This document shows positions 1-6,606 of a DNA stretch of 6,627 bases, piece by piece. The notes below the pieces were generated by a model that made no database searches, was not told where the DNA came from, and saw only the letters and a program-made list of their open reading frames with translations. The stretch covers positions 1 through 6,627 of the forward strand of contig JAUMYR010000141.1 in NCBI GenBank assembly GCA_030528545.1. The letters run 5' to 3'. Numbering within the stretch: position 1 is the stretch's first letter; each line of letters starts with the position of its first letter. The DNA is from Propionibacteriaceae bacterium. Lineage in GTDB: Bacteria > Actinomycetota > Actinomycetes > Propionibacteriales > Propionibacteriaceae. Both the position numbers and the translations under genes were made by a program.

Positions 1-675
1 ATGGAGGACTACCTGGCCTGCGTGGCCAGCGTGGACGACAACGTGGGCCGGGTGATCGACGCTCTGAAAGAGCGCGGCGAGTTCGACGACACCCTGCTGA
101 TGTACGCCTCCGACCAGGGCTTCTTCCTCGGCGACCACGGCTGGTTCGACAAGCGCTTCATGTACGAGGAGTCGCTGAAGATGCCGCTGGTGGTGTCCTA
201 CCCGGCCAGGGTGCGTCCGGGGGAGCCGGTCAGCGCGATGGTGACGAACGTGGACTTCGCCCAGACCTTCCTGGACGCCGCCGGGGTCGAGCCGATCGAG
301 CGGATGCAGGGCCATTCTTTCCTGCCGCTGCTGCTGGATGAGGACGTGGAGACCCAGCAGGCGGTGTACTACCGCTACTGGGAGAACGACGACGCCAACC
401 ACCACGCGATCGCCCACTACGGGGTGCGCACCGAACGCTACAAGCTGATCTACTATTACGGTGACGGCATGGGGCTGCCGGGGTCGTCGGCGCTGACCTT
501 CTCGCCGGAGTGGGAGCTGTTCGACCTGGAGACCGACCCGCAGGAGCTGACGAATGTCTACTCCGACCCGGCCTATGCTGACGTGGTGGCCGAGTTGAAG
601 GTCACGCTGTGGCGGTTGCAGGCCGAGCTGGGCGATAAGCCGCATCCGTCCCAGCCGGTTCCAGAAGGGGTGTAG
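1..675 (+). CDS. Sulfatase (formylglycine-dependent type I), C-terminal part; 5' end outside the window
   Basis: This is the C-terminal half of an alkaline-phosphatase-superfamily sulfatase, an enzyme that hydrolyses sulfate esters. The visible 224 residues contain the second metal/active-site segment: SDQGFFLGDHG at residues 37-47 (D38 and Q39 in the place of the calcium ligands, H46 nearby), then K51 in WFDKRF. The C-terminal subdomain follows, with the typical GVRTERYKLIYYY (about 141-153) and ELFDLETDPQELTNVY (about 174-189). Family members are usually about 450-520 residues, so roughly half is missing, including the N-terminal C/S-x-P/A-x-R motif that is modified to formylglycine. The ATG at position 1 aligns with an internal Met of the family (MEDYLACVASVDDNVGRV is mid-protein), so it is not taken as the start. 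The stop lies 3 bases before the sulfatase-maturating enzyme gene, which suggests one operon. The natural substrate cannot be inferred. Confidence 0.93.
   Translation: MEDYLACVASVDDNVGRVIDALKERGEFDDTLLMYASDQGFFLGDHGWFDKRFMYEESLKMPLVVSYPARVRPGEPVSAMVTNVDFAQTFLDAAGVEPIERMQGHSFLPLLLDEDVETQQAVYYRYWENDDANHHAIAHYGVRTERYKLIYYYGDGMGLPGSSALTFSPEWELFDLETDPQELTNVYSDPAYADVVAELKVTLWRLQAELGDKPHPSQPVPEGV
663..670 (+). promoter_or_regulatory. Ribosome binding site for the TTG-started anSME gene
   Basis: The purine run AGAAGGGG lies inside the last codons of the sulfatase and ends 8 bases before the TTG at 679. No ATG or GTG start in this frame fits better: the next in-frame codons upstream are the sulfatase stop itself. 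The site therefore supports the rare TTG start. Confidence 0.6.
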
Positions 676-678
676 TCC

Positions 679-1929
679 TTGCCGCAGCGCCGCCTGCCGT
701 TCTCGGTGATCGCCAAGCCGACCGGCGCCGCCTGCAACCTGGACTGTTCGTACTGCTTCTTCCTGTCCAAGGAACTGCTCTACGACCACGCCGGGCAGCG
801 GATGAGCGGGGCGGCGCTGCGGGCCTACCTGGCGAACTACCTGGACGCCCAGCCCGACGGCGAGGTCGTGGTCGCCTGGCAGGGCGGGGAACCGACGATG
901 CGGGGGCTGGCCTTCTTCCGGGAGGCGGTGCGCCTGACCGAGGAGCTGCGCCGTCCCCGCCAGCGGGTGACCCATTCGCTGCAAACCAACGGGACTCTGC
1001 TGGACGAGCAGTGGTGCGAGTTCCTGGCCGAGCACGGTTTCCTGGTCGGCCTGTCGGTGGACGGGCCAGCCGAGATACACGACCGTTACCGGGTCAACAA
1101 GGCCGGACGCGGATCTCACCGCATGGTGATCCGCGGCTGGAGGCTACTCCAGCGATACCAAGTCGATACCAACATTCTGTGTACGGTGCATGCGGGCAAC
1201 CAGGGCCGCCCCCTGGATGTGTACCGCTACTTCCGCGACGAGCTGGGCGCCCGGTTCCTGCAATTCATCCCGATCGTGGAGCGGGTCGAACCGAAAGATC
1301 TGGAGGCCGCGGAGCGGGGCTGGCGCTCCGAGGGAGGGGAGCGGCTGCTGTATCGCCAGAGCGGGGACGCGGTCACCTCCCGCAGCGTCGGCCCGGCCGC
1401 CTTCGGGGCCTTCCTGTCGGAGATCTGGGACGAGTGGGTCACCCGGGATGTCGGCACGGTCTTCGTCCAGCACTTCGACGTGACCCTGGCCAATTTCTTC
1501 GGGCAGCATTCGCTGTGCGTCCACTCCCCCGAGTGCGGGTCCGCCCTGGCGGTGGAGCACAACGGGGACGTCTACTCCTGCGACCACTACGTCGAGCCCG
1601 GTTACCTGCTGGGCAACGCCACCCGGGACCGCTTCGACGCGCTGCTGACCAGCGAGTTCCAGCGTGAGTTCGGCCGGGCCAAGCGCACCCGGCTGACCCG
1701 CCAGTGCCTGGAGTGCCCGGTGCGGTGGGCCTGCCACGGCGGCTGCCCCAAGGACCGCTTCGCGTCCTCGGCCTACGGCGAGCCCGGCCAGAACTACCTG
1801 TGCGAGGGCTACTACGCCTTCTTCTCCCACATCCGCCCCGGGATCGAGCACATGGCCCGCCTGCTGCGCGCTGGGCGTCCCGCCTCGGACATCATGGGCG
1901 GCCCCGCCGCACGGCCCGGCGATCTATAA
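679..1929 (+). CDS. Anaerobic sulfatase-maturating enzyme (radical SAM/SPASM)
   Basis: This cytoplasmic radical S-adenosylmethionine enzyme oxidises the active-site Cys or Ser of a sulfatase to formylglycine without needing oxygen. The 416-residue protein is of normal family length. The radical SAM cluster motif CX3CX2C is C19, C23, C26, and the SAM-binding GGEP is residues 69-72. The SPASM region has the cysteine ladder of anSMEs: C280, C286, C301, C343, C346, C352, C356, C375, enough for two auxiliary 4Fe-4S clusters. D302 directly follows C301 in CDHYV, the place of the proposed catalytic Asp in characterised anSMEs. The start is the TTG at 679, chosen because it follows a good ribosome binding site and gives the family's short N-terminus before the cluster motif. 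The gene is in the same reading frame as the sulfatase, 3 bases after its stop, so the sulfatase is the likely client. Other radical SAM/SPASM peptide maturases are less likely given this neighbour and the D302 context. Confidence 0.93.
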   Translation: MPQRRLPFSVIAKPTGAACNLDCSYCFFLSKELLYDHAGQRMSGAALRAYLANYLDAQPDGEVVVAWQGGEPTMRGLAFFREAVRLTEELRRPRQRVTHSLQTNGTLLDEQWCEFLAEHGFLVGLSVDGPAEIHDRYRVNKAGRGSHRMVIRGWRLLQRYQVDTNILCTVHAGNQGRPLDVYRYFRDELGARFLQFIPIVERVEPKDLEAAERGWRSEGGERLLYRQSGDAVTSRSVGPAAFGAFLSEIWDEWVTRDVGTVFVQHFDVTLANFFGQHSLCVHSPECGSALAVEHNGDVYSCDHYVEPGYLLGNATRDRFDALLTSEFQREFGRAKRTRLTRQCLECPVRWACHGGCPKDRFASSAYGEPGQNYLCEGYYAFFSHIRPGIEHMARLLRAGRPASDIMGGPAARPGDL

Positions 1930-1991
1930 CTTTGTATAACGCCGTATAACGAAACGCTACACCCCGTTATACTTGCTTATAGTTTGTTATA
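1925..1991. repeat. Six helix-phased TATAAC hexamers in a 3+3 inverted array (probable operator)
   Basis: TATAAC occurs on the plus strand at 1925-1930, 1935-1940 and 1945-1950. The inverse occurs at 1966-1971 (GTTATA), 1976-1981 (CTTATA, the only variant) and 1986-1991 (GTTATA). Start-to-start spacings are 10, 10, 21, 10 and 10 bp, so all six face the same side of the helix, with mirror symmetry about base 1958. The 4-base spacers are not complementary between the arms (TTTG and GCCG against AAAC and CAAG after reversal). The symmetry therefore fits cooperative protein binding better than an RNA hairpin. The first hexamer overlaps the anSME stop TAA (1927-1929), and the last ends 34 bases before the ATG of the ATPase gene. 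The AT-rich stretch stands out sharply in GC-rich surroundings. I do not recognise it as the site of a named regulator. Confidence 0.8.
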
Positions 1992-1993
1992 TT
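1988..1993 (+). promoter_or_regulatory. Possible -10 element for the ATPase gene
   Basis: TATATT matches the TATAAT consensus at 5 of 6 positions and overlaps the last hexamer of the array. Transcription would start near base 2000, leaving a leader of about 25 bases before the ATG at 2026. No convincing -35 element is visible at the usual distance. The TATAAC hexamers themselves also resemble -10 boxes, so this call is tentative. Confidence 0.3.
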
Positions 1994-2010
1994 TTGCCCT
2001 TGCCCAGACG

Positions 2011-2018
2011 AAGCGAGG
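2011..2018 (+). promoter_or_regulatory. Ribosome binding site deciding the ATPase start
   Basis: AAGCGAGG ends 7 bases before the ATG at 2026. It supports that ATG over the in-frame TTG at 1984, which lies inside the hexamer array. Confidence 0.55.
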
Positions 2019-2025
2019 CCCTCGC

Positions 2026-3195
2026 ATGGATCCGGTACGCAATCCCTACTCGCCAGGAGCGGGACGTCCGCCCGCCGCCTTGGTTGGACGCCAGCGTCAG
2101 ATCGATACCTGGCAGGTCGCGCTTGATCGCATCACCGCGGGACGCGACGCTCAGTCGGTGGTTCTCTACGGCCTTCGCGGCGTCGGAAAGACAGTACTCC
2201 TGAGCAGATTCGAAAGCGCCGCACGCAAAGCCGGTTGGCTCGTCGCCAAAGTCGAGGCCCGATCTGGCGGTTCTGTGCGCGAAGAGATCGGCGAGGCCTT
2301 CCGGGAGCCACTGCATGAGCTGGCTCGCCCCGGCGTGGGGACCCGCGTTCTGCGCGCTCTAAAGACTGCGCTCAGCTTCAAGGCTTCCTATGATTCCAGC
2401 GGGAACTGGAACTTCGGGCTCGATCTGTCGGAGGCTGCCGGAGGGGGTGCAGGCACGGGATCGTTCGAGTCCGACCTCGGCACGCTGCTGCGAGACCTAT
2501 GCGGGGCCGCGGAAGCCGATGGGACAGGTGTGGCTCTCCTCATTGATGAGGCCCAAGACCTCTCCCCTGAGGAAATGCTGTCACTGTGCGCCATCATCCA
2601 CGCAGCGAACCAACGCTCCGAGAGACTCCTGGTGGGTCTGGCTGGGTTGCCCAGTTTGCCTAAGAAGCTGGCAGAGGCGAAGTCTTACGCCGAGCGTCTT
2701 TTCGCTTACCATCCCGTCGTTGCATTGGAGCAGAGGGATGCCAGAACAGCCCTGGAGGAACCGGCCCATAAGGAAGACGTCTCGTGGGACGCCGACGCTG
2801 TCGACTATGTCGTCGCGGAAGCTGGCGGCTACCCATATTTCCTTCAGCAGTATGGGCAAGAGACATGGGCCGTTGCACACGAATCCCCGCTATCCCTTCA
2901 CAGCGCGCGCCTTGGCGTAGCGCAGGGCCGCGCTGCCCTCGACACGGGGTTCTTTCGGTCTCGATGGGACCGCGCGACTCGCGCCGAGCGCGAATACTTG
3001 CGCGCCATGGCCCAGGACGGCGATAGCGGCAGTTCCTCGAGTGAGGTCGCGGCCCGGCTGGGGAGGGAGCCCAGCGCGCTTGGTCCGGCTCGCAACAAGC
3101 TGATTAGAAAAGGGCTGATCTATTCACCGGAGCATGGTGTCGTTGCCTACACCGTGCCCGGGATGGCCGATTTCGTGCTGCGCCAGCCGGGCTGA
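2026..3195 (+). CDS. AAA-type ATPase with C-terminal winged-helix-like domain, function unknown
   Basis: This 389-residue P-loop ATPase belongs to an actinobacterial family usually annotated only as ATP-binding protein; its N-terminus MDPVRNPYSPGAG is characteristic. Walker A is GLRGVGKT at residues 49-56. Walker B is VALLIDEAQD at 169-178, with D174 and E175 as the metal and catalytic acidic pair. LLVGLAGLP follows shortly after, in the sensor-1 place. A Gly-rich stretch lies around residues 130-145. Residues about 318-385 look like a winged helix, with a helix-turn-helix around EVAARLGREPSALGPARNKL, so DNA binding is plausible, as in Orc1/Cdc6-like or TniB/ExeA-like ATPases. No signal peptide or membrane segment is seen. 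The ATG at 2026 is preferred because of its ribosome binding site and family N-terminus. Codon use is atypical: in 60 codons counted by hand, 17 end in A or T, against 1 of 60 in the anSME gene. This hints at separate acquisition. The cellular role is not known. Confidence 0.85.
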   Translation: MDPVRNPYSPGAGRPPAALVGRQRQIDTWQVALDRITAGRDAQSVVLYGLRGVGKTVLLSRFESAARKAGWLVAKVEARSGGSVREEIGEAFREPLHELARPGVGTRVLRALKTALSFKASYDSSGNWNFGLDLSEAAGGGAGTGSFESDLGTLLRDLCGAAEADGTGVALLIDEAQDLSPEEMLSLCAIIHAANQRSERLLVGLAGLPSLPKKLAEAKSYAERLFAYHPVVALEQRDARTALEEPAHKEDVSWDADAVDYVVAEAGGYPYFLQQYGQETWAVAHESPLSLHSARLGVAQGRAALDTGFFRSRWDRATRAEREYLRAMAQDGDSGSSSSEVAARLGREPSALGPARNKLIRKGLIYSPEHGVVAYTVPGMADFVLRQPG

Positions 3196-3237
3196 CTGGG
3201 CGGACCCGATGTTCCACCCCCTAGTGCTCCCGGCCCG

Positions 3238-4434
3238 CTATTGGGCGGCGCGCAGGGCCTCAATGGGTTCGACCCTGCTGGCCCGGTGGGCGGGGTAGAT
3301 GCCCGCCAGCAGGCCGATGAGGGCCCCGAGCGGGGGCGCGAGGAGCAGCACGGCGTAGGGCAGGGTCGGCGGCCATCCCTGGATGAGGGAGACCGCCACC
3401 GTGACCATGAGGCCGATGGCCGTCCCGGCCAGGCCGCCGAGGAAGCCGACGACGACGCTGCCGGTGAGGAACTGGGCGACGATGTGGCGGCGGCGGGCCC
3501 CGATCGCTCGGCGCAGGCCGATCTCAGGGACCCGCTCCAGCACCGCGACCAGCGTCATGTTGGCGATGCCGATGCCCCCGATGACGAGGCTGATGGCGGC
3601 CAGGACGATGAACAGCGCCTGGGTGTCTCCGGCGATCTGGTCCCGGGTCAGTTCCGGCGAGGGTGGGACGGTGATCTGGAGGGAGTTCGGATAGTCGGGC
3701 CGCAGCGCCAGCCCGAGCTGGCTGGCGACGACCTCGGCCGCCCCGACCTGGGTGTCGACGATCAGGCTGTGCGGGCTGGCGAGCCCCAGCTTGGCGGCGG
3801 CATAGCCGTTCGGGACGATCACCGCCTGGGACAGGGACTGGCGCCTGGCTAGGGAGGTGATGATCCCGACCACCACGACGGGCTGGTCGTTGATGAAGAC
3901 CACGGGCTGGCCCGCGGTGCTGGAGACCCGGAGGCGTTCGGCGGCGGCGCTGCCGAGCACGGCCACGGGGACCGCGTTGGTGTCGTGCCAGGGGTTGAAG
4001 AATTGCCCGCTAAGGCTGGCGTACAGCACCCGGCCCAGGTCGGGAGAGGCGGCGAAGAGGCTGAGGCCCGAGGCCGCCGCCACGCTGGGGTCCTTGAGTG
4101 GGGTGCCGGTGATGGTGGTGTTCTTGATCTCGCTGAGGGTGGCGGCGGCGACGGTCCCGTTGACGCGCAGGGCCCGCTGCGGGGCATCGAGCGGCAGGGC
4201 GATCGCCAAGGTGTCCGTCCCCGGCGGGGTGACGGTGACCTCGGTCGCGGTCAGGGCGTCGAACCGGGCGGCGATCTGGGCGGCGAGGCTGGCGGCCAGG
4301 CCGAGGGTGCTGACGAGCACCGCGATGCCGATCAGGGTGCCGAGGGTGGTCAGGGCGGTGCGTCCCGGGCGCGAGCGGAGGTCGAGCCAGACCTCGTGGG
4401 CGAGGTCGGTGGGACGCAGCTGCGAGGGGGTCAT
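3238..4434 (-). CDS. ABC transporter permease, FtsX/MacB family
   Basis: This 398-residue permease subunit of a MacB-type (type VII) ABC system couples cytoplasmic ATP hydrolysis to movements of an extracytoplasmic domain. The topology is classical. TM1 is about residues 27-48, followed by a large external MacB_PCD-like domain (about 50-270). TM2 is at about 273-298, TM3 at about 323-350 and TM4 at about 358-380. The cytoplasmic loop after TM2 carries the conserved EIGLRRAIGARRRHI (304-318), which contacts the ATPase, and the protein ends in the typical PAHRASRVEPIEALRAAQ. The ATG overlaps the stop of the ATPase gene as ATGA, so translation is probably coupled. It is the last visible gene of its operon and converges on the AAA ATPase gene. 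The 42 bases between the two stops show no clear terminator hairpin. The substrate is unknown; peptide, antibiotic or lipid export, or envelope remodelling, are all possible. Confidence 0.93.
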   Translation of the reverse strand: MTPSQLRPTDLAHEVWLDLRSRPGRTALTTLGTLIGIAVLVSTLGLAASLAAQIAARFDALTATEVTVTPPGTDTLAIALPLDAPQRALRVNGTVAAATLSEIKNTTITGTPLKDPSVAAASGLSLFAASPDLGRVLYASLSGQFFNPWHDTNAVPVAVLGSAAAERLRVSSTAGQPVVFINDQPVVVVGIITSLARRQSLSQAVIVPNGYAAAKLGLASPHSLIVDTQVGAAEVVASQLGLALRPDYPNSLQITVPPSPELTRDQIAGDTQALFIVLAAISLVIGGIGIANMTLVAVLERVPEIGLRRAIGARRRHIVAQFLTGSVVVGFLGGLAGTAIGLMVTVAVSLIQGWPPTLPYAVLLLAPPLGALIGLLAGIYPAHRASRVEPIEALRAAQ

Positions 4435-5123
4435 CGGGGCTCCTCACCGGCCCAGTGACCAAGGTGGCCGTCGGTCATCACGTACTGCCGCTGGGCGCGT
4501 GCGGCGACCTCGGGGTTGTGGGTGACGACGATGAGGGTGAGTCCTTCGGCGTGCAGGTCGTCGAAGAGGTCGAGGACGCGCTCTCCCGTGGCGGTGTCGA
4601 GGTTGCCGGTCGGCTCGTCGGCGAGGAGCAGCTCGACCTTGCTGGCCAGGGCGCGGGCGATGGCGACCCGCTGGCGTTCGCCCCCGGACATGGTGGAGGG
4701 CAGCGCGTCCAGCCGGTGGGCCAGGCCGACCCGGGCGAGGGCGGTGAGGGCGCGGTCGCGGCGCTCTGCTGGCGGCAACCCCCGGTAGAGCATCCCGAGT
4801 TCGACGTTCTCGGTGGCGGTGCGGCTGGCCAGCAGGTGGAAGGACTGGAACACGAAACCGATGGTCTGCCCGCGGATGGCCGAGCGTTCGGGGTCGGAGA
4901 GTTCCTCAATGCGGACGCCGTGGACGCGGATGCTGCCGCTGCTGGGCGAGTCTAGGAGCCCGAGCAAGTTGAGCAGGGTGGACTTCCCCGAGCCGGAGGG
5001 GCCGGTCACCGCCAGGTAGTCCCCGGGGTAGACGTCCAGGCTGGTCGGGTGGAGGACGTCGAGGCTGCCGAAGGAGCGGGCGACCCCGTCGAGGGAGAGC
5101 AGGGGGTCAGTTCCCGACGACAA
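4431..5123 (-). CDS. ABC transporter ATP-binding protein, MacB/LolD type
   Basis: This 230-residue cytoplasmic nucleotide-binding subunit pairs with the permease downstream. All motifs are present: aromatic A-loop F18, Walker A GPSGSGKST (41-49), Q-loop Q93 in VFQSFHLL, signature MSGGERQR (145-152, Met in place of the usual Leu), Walker B LLLADEP (165-171) with catalytic E170, D-loop NLD (174-176) and H-loop H202. The length is normal for the LolD/MacB-type ATPase family. The start is a TTG preceded by AGGGGA at 5129-5134, 5 bases away; no ATG is available upstream of the conserved N-terminal strand. The start overlaps the end of the adaptor gene by 17 bases, and the stop overlaps the permease ATG by 4 bases, so the three proteins are probably made in coupled fashion. 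Confidence 0.95.
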   Translation of the reverse strand: MSSGTDPLLSLDGVARSFGSLDVLHPTSLDVYPGDYLAVTGPSGSGKSTLLNLLGLLDSPSSGSIRVHGVRIEELSDPERSAIRGQTIGFVFQSFHLLASRTATENVELGMLYRGLPPAERRDRALTALARVGLAHRLDALPSTMSGGERQRVAIARALASKVELLLADEPTGNLDTATGERVLDLFDDLHAEGLTLIVVTHNPEVAARAQRQYVMTDGHLGHWAGEEPR

Positions 5124-6606
5124 CGGAGTCCCCTGCCGAGAGGCTGCCCGCGTCGGTGGGGGTCACCTCGACGTAGCCGTCGGCGACGAGCCCGGCGCGC
5201 ACCGGCACGTCCACCTTCTCTTCACCGGCCAGCTTGATGACCCGGGCGTGCCCGTCGGCCGTGCCGGACACCGCCGACACCGGGACCACCAGCACCTCAC
5301 CCGAGGTGGCCTTGACGTCGATGGCGACCCGGAGGTTCTTGCCCCTCATGGCCTCGTCGAGAGGCTGGTCTGGGGTGATGACGAGGCCCTTTTCTGTGAT
5401 CGCCGTGACCTTTCCGGGCAGGTCGGCGGTGGCGCTGTCGAGCCGGAATCCCGCGCTCGCACCCTCGGTCACTAGTTCTTTCTCGGCGGGGCCGAGTTCG
5501 CTGTGCAGCAGCAGCGTGCCTGGCGCCAGGCTGGCCCAGCCCGCCTCGGCGGGCCCGTTCTGGATGGGCTGGCCGTCGCTGGTGGTCTGCGGCGCCTTCT
5601 CCCCGGTGCTGACGGTGGCTACGGTGGCTGGCAGCGTGGGCAGGAACACCACCTCGCAGTAGGGCACCGAGACCCCGGTCGTGGCGGAGAGTTCCGCGAG
5701 CCGGGCCTTGGCGCGGTCGCGGGCTTTGACCGCGGAGTTGTAGGCGCTGTGCTGCGCCGTGAGGTCTGGTTTCTTGAGTAGTTCCTGGTGCTGGGCCTGG
5801 GCGAGTTCCAGCTGTCTGCGTGCGGCGGCGCGCTCGTCGGCGGTGGTGGCCTTTGCGAGGTCTTGTTTGGCCTGGGCAACCGCCTGTTCCGCGCCGAGGA
5901 CCGCGCTTCGGGCGGGGCCCTTCTTGGCCTCCTTGAGTGCGGCGGAGGCGGACGTGATGGCGTCCTCGGCCTGGGCGAGGCCGTCCTGGGCGTCGCGGAG
6001 CTGGTTGGCGGCGTCGGGGGTGGGGCCGTTGGCGACGAAGCCGCGCTCCTTGTAGAGCGCGGTGATTGCCGCCTGGGTGCCGGGGCCCAGGACTCCCTTG
6101 GCGTCCCCGATGGTGTATCCGAGGCGGCGCAGGGAATCCTGGAGCTGTTCGATGTCCAGCCCCGAGCTGCCGGGCAGCATGTCGCGGAAGGACGCGACGG
6201 CCCCCTGGAGGACGAGCACTGGGCGTCCGTTGACCGCGGCGAGCACGTCTCCTTCCTTGAGTTCCTTGCCCTTCTCCGGCTGGCGGGTGAAGACCTTCAC
6301 CGTGGTGCCCTGGGCTGTCGGGTGGCACGAGACTGGCACCTCACCGGACGAGCCGACGTTGGCCCGGGTGACCACCCGGGAGACGAGGGCCCGCTGTTCC
6401 ACCTTCTCGGTCAGCAGGCTGGGGGCTGGCTTGTTCTGCTCGGGGGTGACGGGCTGGCGCACGACCAGCAGGGCGACGATCGTGCCGATGAGAGCCAGCC
6501 CGCCGACTCCGGCGAGGGTGGCCAGGTGCCAGGGTCGCCACCCGCGCCGGGGAGGCTCGTCGATGGTGGGTTCGGCTGGTTCTGGGGAAGGGGTATTGCT
6601 GGTCAT
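5107..6606 (-). CDS. Membrane-anchored adaptor with peptidoglycan-binding-like domain (HlyD/MacA-like)
   Basis: This 499-residue extracytoplasmic adaptor is likely the partner of the MacB-type ABC transporter encoded downstream. A Pro/Glu-rich cytoplasmic N-terminus (1-25) is followed by one transmembrane helix (about 28-49) with no lipobox. A beta-rich part follows (about 68-140), including a lipoyl-half-like ...KGKELKEGDVLAAVNGRPV. Next is a peptidoglycan-binding-type domain (about 150-190, LDIEQLQDSLRRLGY and then GPGTQAAITALYKERGF). An Ala/Gln/Lys-rich coiled coil with two arms (about 199-307) is followed by a beta-barrel-like C-terminal part. This layout is common in Gram-positive adaptors, where the wall-binding domain would take the place of outer-membrane docking. 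The only two cysteines, C94 and C317, flank the coiled coil and lie outside the cell, so they could form a disulfide. The ATG is supported by the basic N-terminus before the membrane helix. Its stop lies inside the following ATPase gene. Confidence 0.88.
   Translation of the reverse strand: MTSNTPSPEPAEPTIDEPPRRGWRPWHLATLAGVGGLALIGTIVALLVVRQPVTPEQNKPAPSLLTEKVEQRALVSRVVTRANVGSSGEVPVSCHPTAQGTTVKVFTRQPEKGKELKEGDVLAAVNGRPVLVLQGAVASFRDMLPGSSGLDIEQLQDSLRRLGYTIGDAKGVLGPGTQAAITALYKERGFVANGPTPDAANQLRDAQDGLAQAEDAITSASAALKEAKKGPARSAVLGAEQAVAQAKQDLAKATTADERAAARRQLELAQAQHQELLKKPDLTAQHSAYNSAVKARDRAKARLAELSATTGVSVPYCEVVFLPTLPATVATVSTGEKAPQTTSDGQPIQNGPAEAGWASLAPGTLLLHSELGPAEKELVTEGASAGFRLDSATADLPGKVTAITEKGLVITPDQPLDEAMRGKNLRVAIDVKATSGEVLVVPVSAVSGTADGHARVIKLAGEEKVDVPVRAGLVADGYVEVTPTDAGSLSAGDSVVVGN

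Noticed and set aside
1144..1851. Minus-strand open frame inside the anSME gene
   Set aside because: It is opposite a gene with complete catalytic motifs, and its Val/Ala/Gly-rich translation has no domain signature.
1925..1991. Rho-independent terminator or hairpin formed by the inverted TATAAC arms
   Set aside because: The hexamers pair but the 4-base spacers between them do not, the stem would be AT-rich with a 15-base loop, and no clean T-tract follows a strong stem. Phased protein sites explain the pattern better.
1925..1991. CRISPR array or plasmid-type iteron origin
   Set aside because: The repeats are only six bases with four-base spacers, no cas or replication initiator gene is nearby, and no DnaA boxes are seen.
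1984..2025. TTG at 1984 as start of the ATPase, adding 14 residues
   Set aside because: It lies inside the hexamer array without a ribosome binding site, whereas the ATG at 2026 has AAGCGAGG at a good distance and gives the family N-terminus.
3196..3237. Bidirectional terminator between the convergent ATPase and permease genes
   Set aside because: Only a weak four-base stem (GCCC/GGGC around 3235-3246), reaching into the permease stop region, could be found. That is too little to support a terminator.
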